Assembly (NCBI RefSeq): GCF_001007935.1
Contig: NZ_CP011451.1
Location: 3,348,001 to 3,412,000, forward strand
Direction of reading: 5' to 3'
Source: Nitrosomonas communis
GTDB taxonomy: Bacteria > Pseudomonadota > Gammaproteobacteria > Burkholderiales > Nitrosomonadaceae
Length of the DNA stretch: 64,000 nucleotides
The first letter of the stretch is position 1, and each line of letters opens with the position of its first letter. The position numbers and the translations under genes are program-made. Shown in pieces: positions 56,152-64,000 of the stretch. Under the pieces are notes generated by a model, which saw nothing but the letters and a program-made list of their open reading frames with translations, did not search any database and was not told where the DNA came from.

Positions 56152-57909
56152 TTATGCAAAGCTAAGATTTTCAATAACCCTTGCATGACTTTCAATATAG
56201 CGTTGATGTTTTTTTTCTTTAATGCTATCGATATGGACAAGAATCAAAGCATCCACACAATTAGAAAAATCAGGATCAATATTAAAACCCAGAAATTCGC
56301 AACCTCCTGGATGACATAGCTCTACATACTGTTTATATAGTATAGGGATCTTTACACCTAAACTATCCAGCTGTTCTTTAAGAATGGCAAATGCATACTT
56401 GTATTCAATTTCGCTTGATACCTTTTTAAATGGTATAAATTCCTTAATCTGTATAAAATTAAATGGAAGTCTGGGAACGGAAAGCATTTTGTCGTTGCCA
56501 AAAAGTTCTGTATAAAAACTTGCAATGACTTTTTGTGCGGGTTCAGGCAATGAAGTGCTCAAGGAAACAGGCCCAAACATATATTGTATTTCCGGGTGCA
56601 AATAAAGATAAGCGCCAATCCCATACCAGAGATAATCCAGACTACGTTTTCCCTGATATCTGGGTTGGATAAAACTACGCCCCAGTTCTATAGCATTTTC
56701 AAGATAGGGAATGAAAGACTGATCAAATTTAAACAGGCTGTTAGTATACAGACCCGTTTCGCCGTATTTCCTAAGAATCTTGGCTGCTTCCCCTATTCGG
56801 TAGGAACCAATAATTTCCAGCTCATCTTCGTCCCATAAAATAAGGTGCCGGTAATAGCGATCATAATTATCGATATCTAAAGAATTACCCGTGCCTTCCT
56901 GCACTTGGCGGAAGGATAATTCGCGCAGACGTCCAATTTCACGCATTACACTGGAATTGGAAATGTAATCGAATAGATAAATATGCTTGCCATCCTGTGT
57001 TTTACCGATTAATTGTGAAGCTTTTAGTTCTTTACGAATGAGCTTGGTTTTAACTGGATGGATAATATTCTCAATGGGCTTAAATAGCTCCTTTTTCTTC
57101 TTCTTACCCAATAAGTAAACCTGCTTGCGCATTAATTTCGCAATACTTTTTTTGGGCATATCCATTGCTGCTATGGATTCCCACGGGATAGGCTTGCCAA
57201 TCCTGAATGAAATTTCACAGCCTTTTTGATTAAACATTTCATTGACCAGCATCATGGTGCCCAACGGTTTATAGATACTGGAAAGACCATAAAAAAGCAT
57301 GGAATTTTTACCGCCAATATATACAGGAACAATCGGTGTATTGGTTTTTTTAGCTAGAGATAAAAAACCGGTTTTCCACTTGCCATCACGGATCCCAAGA
57401 GGAGAGATACGTGAGACCTCTCCAGTAGGAAACATGATGACAGCTTGTTCTGCTTCCAGTGCTTCAACAATTTGCAGCATACTATCGCGGTGCTTCGCTG
57501 TTTTTGATAAATTATCAACCGAGAGAAATAAGCCTTGCAGGGGATCGATACAGCTCAGCAATGTAGTCGCAACAATTTTTACGTCAGTTCTGATCTCTGA
57601 TATCAATTTAAGAAGCGCCAATGCGTCCAGAGAACCAAGCGGATGATTAGCAATAATCAATACACGACGCTGGTCAGGTATATAAGCCCGGTCTTTGCTA
57701 GAAACCTGAAAAGTAAAATTAAAATGTTCAAGAACGGCATCATTGAATTCTAATCCTTCCAGATATTGGTGAGTTTCAATAAAAGAGTTAATTTCATCCT
57801 GATGGAAAAGTTTTTTTAATACAGAAGAAGCGACCTTCATCAGAGGTTGATCAATGGTCTCATCCACACTCTGAAAGTAATCTTTCAGCAAGACATCAAC
57901 ATCAAGCAT
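56152..57909 (-). CDS. Two-domain acyltransferase resembling ornithine-lipid synthase OlsF
   Basis: The 585-aa protein joins two acyltransferase modules. The N-terminal part is a PlsC-like O-acyltransferase (LIIANHPLGSLDALALLKLI, an HxxxxD motif at about 89-94; IMFPTGEVSRISP; VPVYIGGKNS). From about residue 300 a GNAT-like N-acyltransferase of the OlsB type follows (RELSFRQVQEGTGNSLDIDN; DELEIIGSYRIGEA; LGRSFIQPRYQGKRSLDYLW). This order matches OlsF, which makes phosphorus-free ornithine lipids. The amine acceptor could be another amino acid. The gene is alone between PhoH-like and small unknown genes. Confidence 0.78.
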   Translation of the reverse strand: MLDVDVLLKDYFQSVDETIDQPLMKVASSVLKKLFHQDEINSFIETHQYLEGLEFNDAVLEHFNFTFQVSSKDRAYIPDQRRVLIIANHPLGSLDALALLKLISEIRTDVKIVATTLLSCIDPLQGLFLSVDNLSKTAKHRDSMLQIVEALEAEQAVIMFPTGEVSRISPLGIRDGKWKTGFLSLAKKTNTPIVPVYIGGKNSMLFYGLSSIYKPLGTMMLVNEMFNQKGCEISFRIGKPIPWESIAAMDMPKKSIAKLMRKQVYLLGKKKKKELFKPIENIIHPVKTKLIRKELKASQLIGKTQDGKHIYLFDYISNSSVMREIGRLRELSFRQVQEGTGNSLDIDNYDRYYRHLILWDEDELEIIGSYRIGEAAKILRKYGETGLYTNSLFKFDQSFIPYLENAIELGRSFIQPRYQGKRSLDYLWYGIGAYLYLHPEIQYMFGPVSLSTSLPEPAQKVIASFYTELFGNDKMLSVPRLPFNFIQIKEFIPFKKVSSEIEYKYAFAILKEQLDSLGVKIPILYKQYVELCHPGGCEFLGFNIDPDFSNCVDALILVHIDSIKEKKHQRYIESHARVIENLSFA

Positions 57910-58065
57910 ATACCTTCTCCCAATTACACAAATTTAATACTGGATAAGATATAGGATCAATATGACCAAGAAATGACGTAGAAATTACTCGAAGAAAATG
58001 AACTCGAAGAATTGAACTAAGATATTACATTTGGAAAATTTTTTAATGAAAAATATGGATTTATT

Positions 58066-58237
58066 TAACGTGATTTCAAGATAAGGAAAGCAGCAAAAGG
58101 AATCTGAATTCTTTATGATAAATGGATTCTGGTAAAGAGTTTCATCATTATGCGCGAGAAGAAACATTCGCTTAACATTAGGTTATCTTAAGATCTTCCA
58201 ATCGTAGGTGAATAATTCTTATGTCGAACTCACGTTA
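58066..58237 (+). mobile_element. IS982-derived miniature element (relic D)
   Basis: This 172-bp copy keeps both ends of the IS982-type relics (TAACGTGATTTCAAGATAAG and CTTATGTCGAACTCACGTTA). Almost all of the interior is missing, which gives it the form of a MITE. It has no coding capacity. Confidence 0.75.
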
Positions 58238-58546
58238 AATATGTTTCCTATGGCTGCTTCCTGCGCTTTGTTTCACAATGAAGTTGGCAAAACCCATGCG
58301 TGCCTCGAAATCGGCATTCAGGCCTTGCGAGCGGCACCAACCAGAAAACATTTTGGGATCGATACGGGTGCGCACAACGGTATACCCATCTTGCTTAAGA
58401 TTGTCCTCATCTTGCTCCGCTTCAGCAAGCCATACGTCGAAGCTTTGTGGCAGCTTATGACTATCAGTCATGATTCTGAGGATGGCATCGTAATCTTCGC
58501 GATAGTACCAGACCATGCCTATTTTAAAACGAGTTGATTTTTCCAT
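58235..58546 (-). CDS. Small hypothetical protein
   Basis: I do not recognise this 103-aa protein. ATG at 58546 gives MEKSTRFKIGMVWYYREDYD and is preferred over an upstream start, since AAGAAACACC precedes it. The protein is soluble. It has tryptophan-rich positions (VWYYRED; DVWLAEAEQDEDNLKQ) and a basic tail. It ends within the terminal repeat of the miniature element, so its last residues (SAGSSHRKHI) may be altered by that insertion. A divergent small gene lies 150 bp away. Confidence 0.55.
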   Translation of the reverse strand: MEKSTRFKIGMVWYYREDYDAILRIMTDSHKLPQSFDVWLAEAEQDEDNLKQDGYTVVRTRIDPKMFSGWCRSQGLNADFEARMGFANFIVKQSAGSSHRKHI

Positions 58547-58698
58547 GGTGTTTCTTTTGTTAATGAATAGCTGGTGCAACTTCATGCTTTATCGGTATCA
58601 GGCAACCAATCCTAAGCACAGGGTGTGCTGGATATTAGAAAATCATGGAAAGTTCAATAATACATCGGGCCCAAGAGAATTTAATATGGAGGAATTCA

Positions 58699-58920
58699 AT
58701 GTTAATTATTGTTGGTGACAATTTCTCTAAATCATTGAAGCGTGTTTTTGTCTCCGATGTCATTTATGAAGAGATCACTGACATCCGGTTGAGTATTGGC
58801 AATGAGGTAGTCACGGATGGAGCAAGCTTTTTTGCTGGGAATGTTAAAGACAAGCCAGCCGAGTCCTGCATTCCTGCACCCGAATCTGATTCTGTCATCT
58901 TTGAGCTTTACAATGATTAG
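58699..58920 (+). CDS. Small hypothetical protein
   Basis: The 73-aa protein starts at ATG 58699 after GGAGGAATTCA, a near-perfect ribosome-binding site. It is soluble and slightly acidic (MLIIVGDNFSKSLKRVFVSD; EEITDIRLSIGNEVVTDGAS). No family is recognised. It ends 7 bp before the end of the convergent 57-aa gene. Confidence 0.5.
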   Translation: MLIIVGDNFSKSLKRVFVSDVIYEEITDIRLSIGNEVVTDGASFFAGNVKDKPAESCIPAPESDSVIFELYND

Positions 58921-58926
58921 CCGTGG

Positions 58927-59100
58927 CTAGTCTTGCCCAGACATACCTTCATCACTTTTAACTGGTGGTGTTTTTGGCGCTTCATGGAGCATATTTGCTC
59001 TGACAACTGCGAACTCGGCTATTAATGTTTTCAGCTCGTGTGCTGACAATGTTTCATTGATTGACAAGCTCACAGGTTTTTTGTTTTCGCTTAGTTTCAT
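58927..59100 (-). CDS. Very small hypothetical protein (57 aa)
   Basis: The minus strand has AAAGGAGAACCG directly before an ATG at 59100. A 57-codon frame follows that begins MKLSENKKPVSLSINETL and ends KSDEGMSGQD. The strong ribosome-binding site and the clean frame favour a real gene. Function is unknown; it is helical and acidic, and could be a small regulator. Confidence 0.5.
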   Translation of the reverse strand: MKLSENKKPVSLSINETLSAHELKTLIAEFAVVRANMLHEAPKTPPVKSDEGMSGQD

Positions 59101-59192
59101 CGGTTCTCCTTTGTTGTTAATAGTTGGGTGGAACTAACTATTCTATCAGCATAAGAGAAGATGCCTATTCAGCCAATATATATATAAAGAAG

Positions 59193-59588
59193 CTATTTAA
59201 GAGCATCAAGCGTAATTACTGATTCTTTATCACAATCCAGACAAGTGAAGGAAGCATCGACTATGCCCATATCTCCAAATATTCTATGTGGTGCACCGCC
59301 TGTGCTTATTAGCTTTGTCGAACTGCAATATCTACATCGATAAACCTGAGGATTTCTGCTATGGAAACTTTCAATCCTTTCATTCAATGCGCCGTTTTCG
59401 AGCTTAAGATTCTGAATTTCAGATTCAAGATTACACATCAGATTCGCCAAAGCAGAAGTCTTTATTCTGTATGCACAAAGCTCATTCTCGTAAGCTACGA
59501 TCTGGTCCTTCAAAAGCAGAAGCTGCTCTTTAAGATTTTCAATAGATTCATGTTCATTAATAAGTTTTTCAATAATTTCAATGGTCAT
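59193..59588 (-). CDS. Coiled-coil protein with a C-terminal zinc ribbon
   Basis: The 131-aa protein has a long coiled coil (about residues 10-80; IENLKEQLLLLKDQIVAYEN; LESEIQNLKLENGALNERIE). A zinc ribbon of two CxxC pairs follows (CRYCSS at about 90 and CLDCDK at about 118). I do not know a named family. Such a layout suits a small nucleic-acid or protein adaptor. It is at the edge of the repeat-rich accessory segment. Confidence 0.55.
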   Translation of the reverse strand: MTIEIIEKLINEHESIENLKEQLLLLKDQIVAYENELCAYRIKTSALANLMCNLESEIQNLKLENGALNERIESFHSRNPQVYRCRYCSSTKLISTGGAPHRIFGDMGIVDASFTCLDCDKESVITLDALK

Positions 59589-59820
59589 GATAGGGCGAGG
59601 GTAAAAAGATTAGGTTGTGTAATACTCACGAATCTTGCTACCAAAAAAGTAGTGCAGTTTGATAAGTCTGATTTCCATCATTCTGTCATTACTAAAATTG
59701 CCATTCTCAAATCGATTGAAGTGAGAAAATAATTTATTGCGGATTGTCAGAATTAGTTTACTGGCTATTCGTTAAATTTTTGTGTAGCAATCAAGTCATA
59801 TTGGCAGTAGGTGGATAAGG
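59589..59820. other. Intergenic region upstream of the zinc-ribbon gene
   Basis: No gene is seen. It holds promoters for the divergent zinc-ribbon gene and the possible small gene at 59821. Confidence 0.3.
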
Positions 59821-59964
59821 ATGAGTAATAAGAAAATCCTGTACGTAACCAAATGTATCAAATATAAGGCTAGTGCAAGTCGGGTCTGTCATATCAGTTT
59901 TTCTGCTGCTTTGCGTAACGAGCACGAAGGATTTTTGCAGTTTTCTTTTGATGTCGAGACCTAA
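59821..59964 (+). CDS. Possible small protein (47 aa)
   Basis: A frame of 47 codons starts at ATG 59821 (MSNKKILYVTKCIKYKASAS) and ends just before a clear terminator at 59981-60010. AGGTGGATAAGG precedes the ATG. The pairing with a terminator supports transcription, but the protein has no known family. Confidence 0.4.
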   Translation: MSNKKILYVTKCIKYKASASRVCHISFSAALRNEHEGFLQFSFDVET

Positions 59965-59980
59965 GTGTCAGCGGTGATGA

Positions 59981-60010
59981 GCCGCAATCGCTAAGCTATG
60001 CGGCTTTTTT
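59981..60010 (+). terminator. Rho-independent terminator
   Basis: Stem GCCGCA with TGCGGC and a 12-nt loop, followed by TTTTTTATT. It lies 17 bp after the possible 47-aa gene. Confidence 0.75.
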
Positions 60011-60130
60011 ATTGCCTTATGTGTGCCCTCCATAGCCGGACCTGGCGGGGAGCCAGAAGGCTCATCGGCGTCTGTTGGAAGCGTAGCTTGTGGTTCGTTC
60101 AACGAACAAGAATCAGCACATTATCATCAC

Positions 60131-60684
60131 TAACGTGAGTTTGGGATAGAAAAAGCAGCAAAATGAATCTGAATTTCTCATGATGAAGCAATTTTAAAAA
60201 GAACTTCATCACTAAAGGAGTCAGATTCCTATGGATACCATGCTATTGATTATTTGTGCAATTAACGATTTTGCAAAGGGTTTGAGTCGCAGTGGGAGGA
60301 GTGCCTGTCGGAGTCATCGCTAAAACGGCATTGTCGACGAGGGAATCTGTGTCTAAGTGAAGTCATGACAATCATGGGCGGAATTTTATCTGTCGGGCTA
60401 CCAGACGTTTAAACACTATTATCTGAATTACATGTTGAGGTATTAGCCACCTATTTCCCAGGATTAGGGAGCTACAACCGCGTTGTTGAGTTGCAACAAA
60501 GGCAGCTTGTGGTACCTTTATGCTGTTAAAGCCAGCATCCCCATCGCAGTCCATTTAACTTTTTTGTTAATCTGATAGCTGAATTGGTGCCTTACGCCTT
60601 TCGTGAGAAGAGACCTTCAATTAATCTCAGACTCCCACAAACTCTTCCAGATGTGATGGTGTGAGCCTTATGTCGAACTCACAT
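60131..60684 (+). mobile_element. IS982-family relic E (longest copy)
   Basis: The ends are TAACGTGAGTTTGGGATAG and TTATGTCGAACTCACAT. The interior reads as a scrambled IS982 transposase over several frames: CLSEVMTI, then YLSGYQTFKHYYLNYMLRY, then FPGLGSYNRVVELQQRQLVV. The order SEVMTI, FKHYY, SYNR.VEL is the start of IS982 transposases. Multiple frameshifts and stops make it inactive. Confidence 0.8.
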
Positions 60685-60802
60685 TTTTATAAGGTTCTAG
60701 AGGCTTGACCAACTTAAACCAAAAGCTTCTAGTTTTGATGTTTTCCATGCTATTTGTCTCTAAAAATCAATTTAACTTTTCATATGATTTACCAAAACAC
60801 AT
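60685..60802. other. Spacer between relic E and the second RHH-like gene
   Basis: This is the inverse counterpart of the spacer at about 53194-53310. No gene is seen. The wider stretch 59965-60802 holds only the terminator and relic E. Confidence 0.35.
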
Positions 60803-61201
60803 TTAAGCTGCTGTATCATTCAGTCCGTTAGGTATTTTTTCTTCCCTCAAAAGGTTTTCTAATTCGACCTCCTGAATAATTATCTCAGCCAATTCATTAA
60901 TTTTCTTCTTAGAGTCTTTTTCCAAATGACTGAGAATGTATGCAATCCCTATATTAATCACTTCATTTGTTATATCGTTTAGACTAATACCCATGCGACT
61001 TGCCATCGCTTCGAGCATCGAATAATTAGCTAGTTTCAAATACAGGAAAGACCGGGAATTTGGCTCACAGTTTGCGCGAACTGTTGAAGATGGAGCATTC
61101 AACATATGCAAAATTGGTGCCAAAGAATGCATCAGAGAAAAATAATCACTTGGCCTGTTCTCGATTAATAGTTGAGTAACTGAATCTGTACTTTTAATCA
61201 T
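60803..61201 (-). CDS. Ribbon-helix-helix-like small protein, copy 2
   Basis: This 132-aa protein is the inverted paralogue of the one at 52795-53193. It has the same length and about 80% shared residues. The region SFLYLKLANYSMLEAMASRM, then GISLNDITNEVINIGIAYIL, is the most conserved. Differences are spread along the gene and keep the frame, so both copies appear under selection to remain coding. It lies between relics E and F. An inverted repeat at 61365-61410 lies about 164 bp before its start, as in copy 1. Confidence 0.6.
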   Translation of the reverse strand: MIKSTDSVTQLLIENRPSDYFSLMHSLAPILHMLNAPSSTVRANCEPNSRSFLYLKLANYSMLEAMASRMGISLNDITNEVINIGIAYILSHLEKDSKKKINELAEIIIQEVELENLLREEKIPNGLNDTAA

Positions 61202-61732
61202 TTAGTAATCCTTTCTATAACAAGTCATCGCTTATTGATCGGTATAGGTATGGGGTTACATGCTTCTCACAACCTGATTCGTAAGCGTATTTTTAAAATA
61301 CCCTCAAGGGTTTTGTGCAAGGACGTATGCACTTCACCGACTACGTTTCTCTTGGCAGATTAAAATAGATAGCTACCTGATGGGAGGAAGTTTAGCTAGT
61401 AACTACCTATGGCTAGAAATCGCTTCCATGATTTTCTAACAATTTCTAGATAGCTTTTATAATACTGATGGATTATTGCAGAAGTATGAAGCTATACGGT
61501 TTTTTATACTAACGAGGTAGCACTGACTAGAAACGATTTTTCATTTAGCTCATCTCTGCTTTATTAAAAAGTTGAATGCTTCCGTTAATAAACATGGAGG
61601 TTTTATGTATGAATAACGATATACCCTAAAAGACCGCTCTTACATCTTCATGTGTCATTGAGTTATCGGTTGATTCATTTGCTGGTGCTGGTGCTGCTGC
61701 TGTGCTTTCCCTTACATTACCCTTAAACAAGG
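61202..61732. other. Spacer between the second RHH-like gene and relic F
   Basis: Inverse counterpart of 52276-52794. It contains the inverted repeat at 61365-61410 and an interrupted frame near 61635-61735 on the minus strand (GNVRESTAAAPAPANESTDN, then SMTHEDVRAVF). No intact gene is seen. Confidence 0.4.
61365..61410. promoter_or_regulatory. Conserved inverted repeat upstream of the 132-aa protein gene, copy 2
   Basis: Arms ATAGATAGCTAC and GTAACTACCTAT pair at 10 of 12 positions across a 22-nt spacer. Spacing and distance to the start codon match copy 1 at 52588-52633. Confidence 0.45.
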
Positions 61733-61996
61733 GACGATTTTTGTAAAGAGTTTGAGCCGTGGAGGGCAGCACTTATGTTTATGTAAACGCTCAATCATTG
61801 AAACGCCGCCAATGACCAATGGAAGAATAGTATCTCGCAAATCGAGCATTCCCACCATCGCAATCCATTTAACTTTTTAATTAATTGGTGGACTGACTAG
61901 TGGCTTACACGTTCCATGAGAAGAGACTCTTTAATATTAGGCTTTCTCAAGTTCTTCCAATCGTGGTGTGATGATTTTTATGTCAAACTCACGTTA
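61733..61996 (+). mobile_element. IS982-family relic F (truncated)
   Basis: This relic starts at GACGATTTTTGTAAAGAG, the same breakpoint as relic B. It ends at TTATGTCAAACTCACGTTA. It is the inverted counterpart of relic B and borders the alpha/beta hydrolase gene at 61998. Confidence 0.78.
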
Positions 61997-61997
61997 T

Positions 61998-62762
61998 TTA
62001 AATTCCAGCAGTTGAAGAAAAATCAGAGTTAAACCATTGCTTGATGATATTTGCCAGCCACTCTGGCTCATCCAGTGATAGATCATGGCCAGCCGTATCA
62101 TGCTGCATATAGTTTGTTTGCCAAGTCTGCGCCAATTTCAGGCTACAGCGATAATCGACCAGGCGATCAGCCCGACTGGCTACAATAAGTACTGGTTGCT
62201 TCGGTTTGGAGGTTACCGAAAATTTTAACGCAGCCAGGAATTGGTTTCTCGCGCTGACAGTTGACACTGGGTTTTCTTGTTGCCATTGTTGCCAGGTCGC
62301 CAGCAATTTACTGTTGTGGCTGTGACGATTTGAAGTCAGAGTCAGAATATCCGATTCCTTTTGCAAAGATGACCGAAAAATCATTTTTATAACATGGGGG
62401 TAAATCGCCCAGCGTAGACGGTGATAAAACGGTGAAAGCGGCCTGGCACTGGTATTGATTAAAACGGCCGCTTCCACTTCATCCGGATAGCGCATCATCC
62501 AATCAATCGCAATCATCCCTCCCATGGAAAGTGCAATCAGTCTGAACGGCTGGTTGTTGGACACTTTCTCGCGCAATGCTTCTGTCATGCCTGCAATCGT
62601 TTTTGGGCTAGTAACATCATGCAACCGACCATTACCAGGAATATCCAGCATAATAATATTCGCATGAGGAAACTGTTGCTGCAGATACTCGGTAAACCCT
62701 CCCCAGTGTCTGGTTTCACGCAACAATCCTCGAATCAATACAAAATGCTCGGAATATTTCAT
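61998..62762 (-). CDS. Alpha/beta hydrolase
   Basis: The protein is about 254 aa with an alpha/beta-hydrolase fold. The nucleophile elbow is LIALSMGGMIAIDW (Ser in SMG), the oxyanion region is near LIRGLLRETRHWGGF, and the catalytic His is probably in DTAGHDLSLDEPEW. The acid is probably Asp in ASRADRLVDYR. ATG at 62762 (MKYSEHFVLIRG) overlaps the end of the peptidase gene, so the three codons before it are not used. The substrate cannot be read. The gene ends 2 bp from relic F, so its last residues or its terminator may have been affected by that insertion. Confidence 0.85.
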   Translation of the reverse strand: MKYSEHFVLIRGLLRETRHWGGFTEYLQQQFPHANIIMLDIPGNGRLHDVTSPKTIAGMTEALREKVSNNQPFRLIALSMGGMIAIDWMMRYPDEVEAAVLINTSARPLSPFYHRLRWAIYPHVIKMIFRSSLQKESDILTLTSNRHSHNSKLLATWQQWQQENPVSTVSARNQFLAALKFSVTSKPKQPVLIVASRADRLVDYRCSLKLAQTWQTNYMQHDTAGHDLSLDEPEWLANIIKQWFNSDFSSTAGI

Positions 62763-63796
62763 GTGTACCACAGCGCCCGCGCTTGTTGCTCTAATTCCAG
62801 TGAGTCACTCTTAATAAGCCAGTTTTCATAAGATAAAGTCGCGTGTAGCAAAAATTCCATCAGTATTAAATGACCCCTCAGCACTCGGTTAAGCCGGTGT
62901 GGTTTTATCGGATGATAAAGCCCCTGTAATTGACGTAACTGCAGCGGATTTTTGCGAATCCATCGCCAAGACCCCATTTCCAGCGTTAATGGCAGAAAAA
63001 TATGATCACTTGCCAACGATTTCAGATAAAGAAAATCCCAAAGATCACCATGTACCAGGTAATGTTGTGATTGTGGCTCAAAAAGATAATCTTGATAGGG
63101 ATAAGTCTGCATAAAAAGCTTACGCAGATAAAAAACTTCTTTTAAATGTTTAATAGGTTCAAGTCGGCTTCTGGCATAAGGAAACCAGATCTGATTACGT
63201 GTCCCAAAACCGGAATGGCAATCCAGAACCAGGCTGAACGGGGCAGAAAAAACCTCCCGGGTAATAAAGTCACATAACGCTTGTGCTTCAGGCTGCATCC
63301 CTTCAGAAGCCTTCCCACGGTACCATGGCAAATAAGATGAAATCCGGTGCCCCCCTGCCAGCCAGATGGTCTTTTCATGGCTATCTACCGGGGCATTACG
63401 CATCAGGTCAACCCCTTGCCCATTCGCACGGGTATAGTTAAGCATACCAACCGGATTGATGAGCGGTAAAAAATTAATGCATACCCGCTGCAGAATATCA
63501 CTCAAAACCTGATCCCACTTCAAGCGTTCCAGCAGAGCTTCCAGAAAAGCAATAACGACTTGTGTTCCAATGCGCTCTAGCCCATGGACACCTGCAACAT
63601 AGGTAATACAAGGAATAGTTCGTGCCCTGTTACCGAGTGTTATGGCATAAATTGGCAAGATACCATCATCACAGGATACATGACAAAGCACTTGACTGCT
63701 TAAACCTGCTCTATCACCCAAATGAATCATTGCTTCAATTTGTTGTAGCTCAGGTAACAACTGTTTCAAGGTATTAGTGGTATTAGTAGCAGGCAT
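62759..63796 (-). CDS. M14-type zinc carboxypeptidase (DUF2817-like)
   Basis: The 345-aa protein has a carboxypeptidase fold. Zinc ligands are seen in VAGVHGLERIGTQVVIAFLE (H-x-x-E) and the later VLDCHSGFGTRNQIWFPY (His). INPVGMLNYTRANGQGVDLM is the substrate-binding arginine/asparagine region. There is no signal peptide, so it probably acts on peptides in the cytoplasm. Its stop codon overlaps the start of the alpha/beta hydrolase (ATGA), which suggests the two act together. Confidence 0.85.
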   Translation of the reverse strand: MPATNTTNTLKQLLPELQQIEAMIHLGDRAGLSSQVLCHVSCDDGILPIYAITLGNRARTIPCITYVAGVHGLERIGTQVVIAFLEALLERLKWDQVLSDILQRVCINFLPLINPVGMLNYTRANGQGVDLMRNAPVDSHEKTIWLAGGHRISSYLPWYRGKASEGMQPEAQALCDFITREVFSAPFSLVLDCHSGFGTRNQIWFPYARSRLEPIKHLKEVFYLRKLFMQTYPYQDYLFEPQSQHYLVHGDLWDFLYLKSLASDHIFLPLTLEMGSWRWIRKNPLQLRQLQGLYHPIKPHRLNRVLRGHLILMEFLLHATLSYENWLIKSDSLELEQQARALWYT

Positions 63797-64000
63797 AAAA
63801 ACTCGTTCTCGGCAAACTATCTCATCTGTGATAGATCATTTTTTCCTAACAAAGATTTCATCAATATTTAACATAAACTTCAAGAAAGTTTAATCAATTC
63901 TTTTTAGAATTCATTTCCCTACTCAACTTTTTAAAAGCGATTTATAGGGTAATAATGAAAAGTATAGTTCCCCTTGAAAAATTTTGCTGTACTGCAGAAC
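63797..64000. other. Upstream region of the peptidase gene to the window edge
   Basis: AT-rich sequence, probably the promoter of the peptidase/hydrolase pair. No gene is seen before the edge. Confidence 0.3.

Noticed and set aside
60020..60115. Stretch with GC-rich words and GAACAAGAATC, resembling the 3' end of an IS605-type element
   Set aside because: No tnpB-like frame or element ends could be confirmed.
1..64000. tRNA, rRNA, CRISPR arrays, prophage or conjugation genes
   Set aside because: No regularly spaced repeats, tRNA-like folds or relevant proteins were recognised on either strand.

Overview
The window looks like chromosomal DNA of an ammonia-oxidising betaproteobacterium of the Nitrosomonas type. 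The best marker is the small cytochrome c at 4696-5007, which closely resembles the cytochrome c-552 I know from Nitrosomonas europaea. The gmk-rpoZ-spoT order and the sigma/DUF3619/DUF3106 operon are typical of betaproteobacteria. No ammonia-oxidation genes (amo, hao), rRNA, tRNA or CRISPR array were seen.

Layout. 1-0.9 kb: end of a decayed IS3 element. 0.9-10 kb: housekeeping genes (spoT, rpoZ, gmk, cytochrome c-552, a DUF255 protein, ilvD, lgt). 10-14.7 kb: small unknown genes, a Crp/Fnr regulator with a tandemly duplicated 3' end, and a truncated IS630 copy. 14.8-18 kb: ppsA followed by ppsR, with ppsR cut by an in-frame stop. 18.5-19.4 kb: a second, nearly complete IS630 copy. 20.7-29 kb: a cyanophycin locus with two synthetase genes, a DUF1854 gene and an associated ABC transporter. 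29.3-30.6 kb: an ECF sigma operon. 30.9-33.6 kb: pseudogenes (acyltransferase, IS200) around a membrane protein. 33.7-43.1 kb: ion-transport genes (MgtE-like, Na/Ca exchanger, HMA2/DUF5132 proteins, a divergent MetK joined to a P-type ATPase, EcsC). 43.3-48.8 kb: pstSCAB-phoU behind a Pho-box-like site. 49-52 kb: an unusual Hsp20 and a PhoX-like protein. 52-62 kb: a repeat-rich accessory stretch in which IS982 relics bound an inverted duplication carrying a small gene, flanking PhoH-like and OlsF-like genes. 62-63.8 kb: an M14-type peptidase and an alpha/beta hydrolase.

Three items are the least explained. (1) At 36.3-42.1 kb three proteins share an HMA2-type motif without a metal-binding CxxC pair, and the P-type ATPase gene overlaps a MetK paralogue that has changed active-site positions. 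(2) Two ~1.8 kb inverted copies of a unit made of two IS982 relics around a 132-aa ribbon-helix-helix-like gene lie 6.3 kb apart. (3) A ~100-bp imperfect palindrome recurs at least five times, always between genes. The cyanophycin locus and the OlsF-like gene suggest nitrogen storage and phosphorus-free membrane lipids, alongside the phosphate-uptake operon. That link is inference from gene content only.
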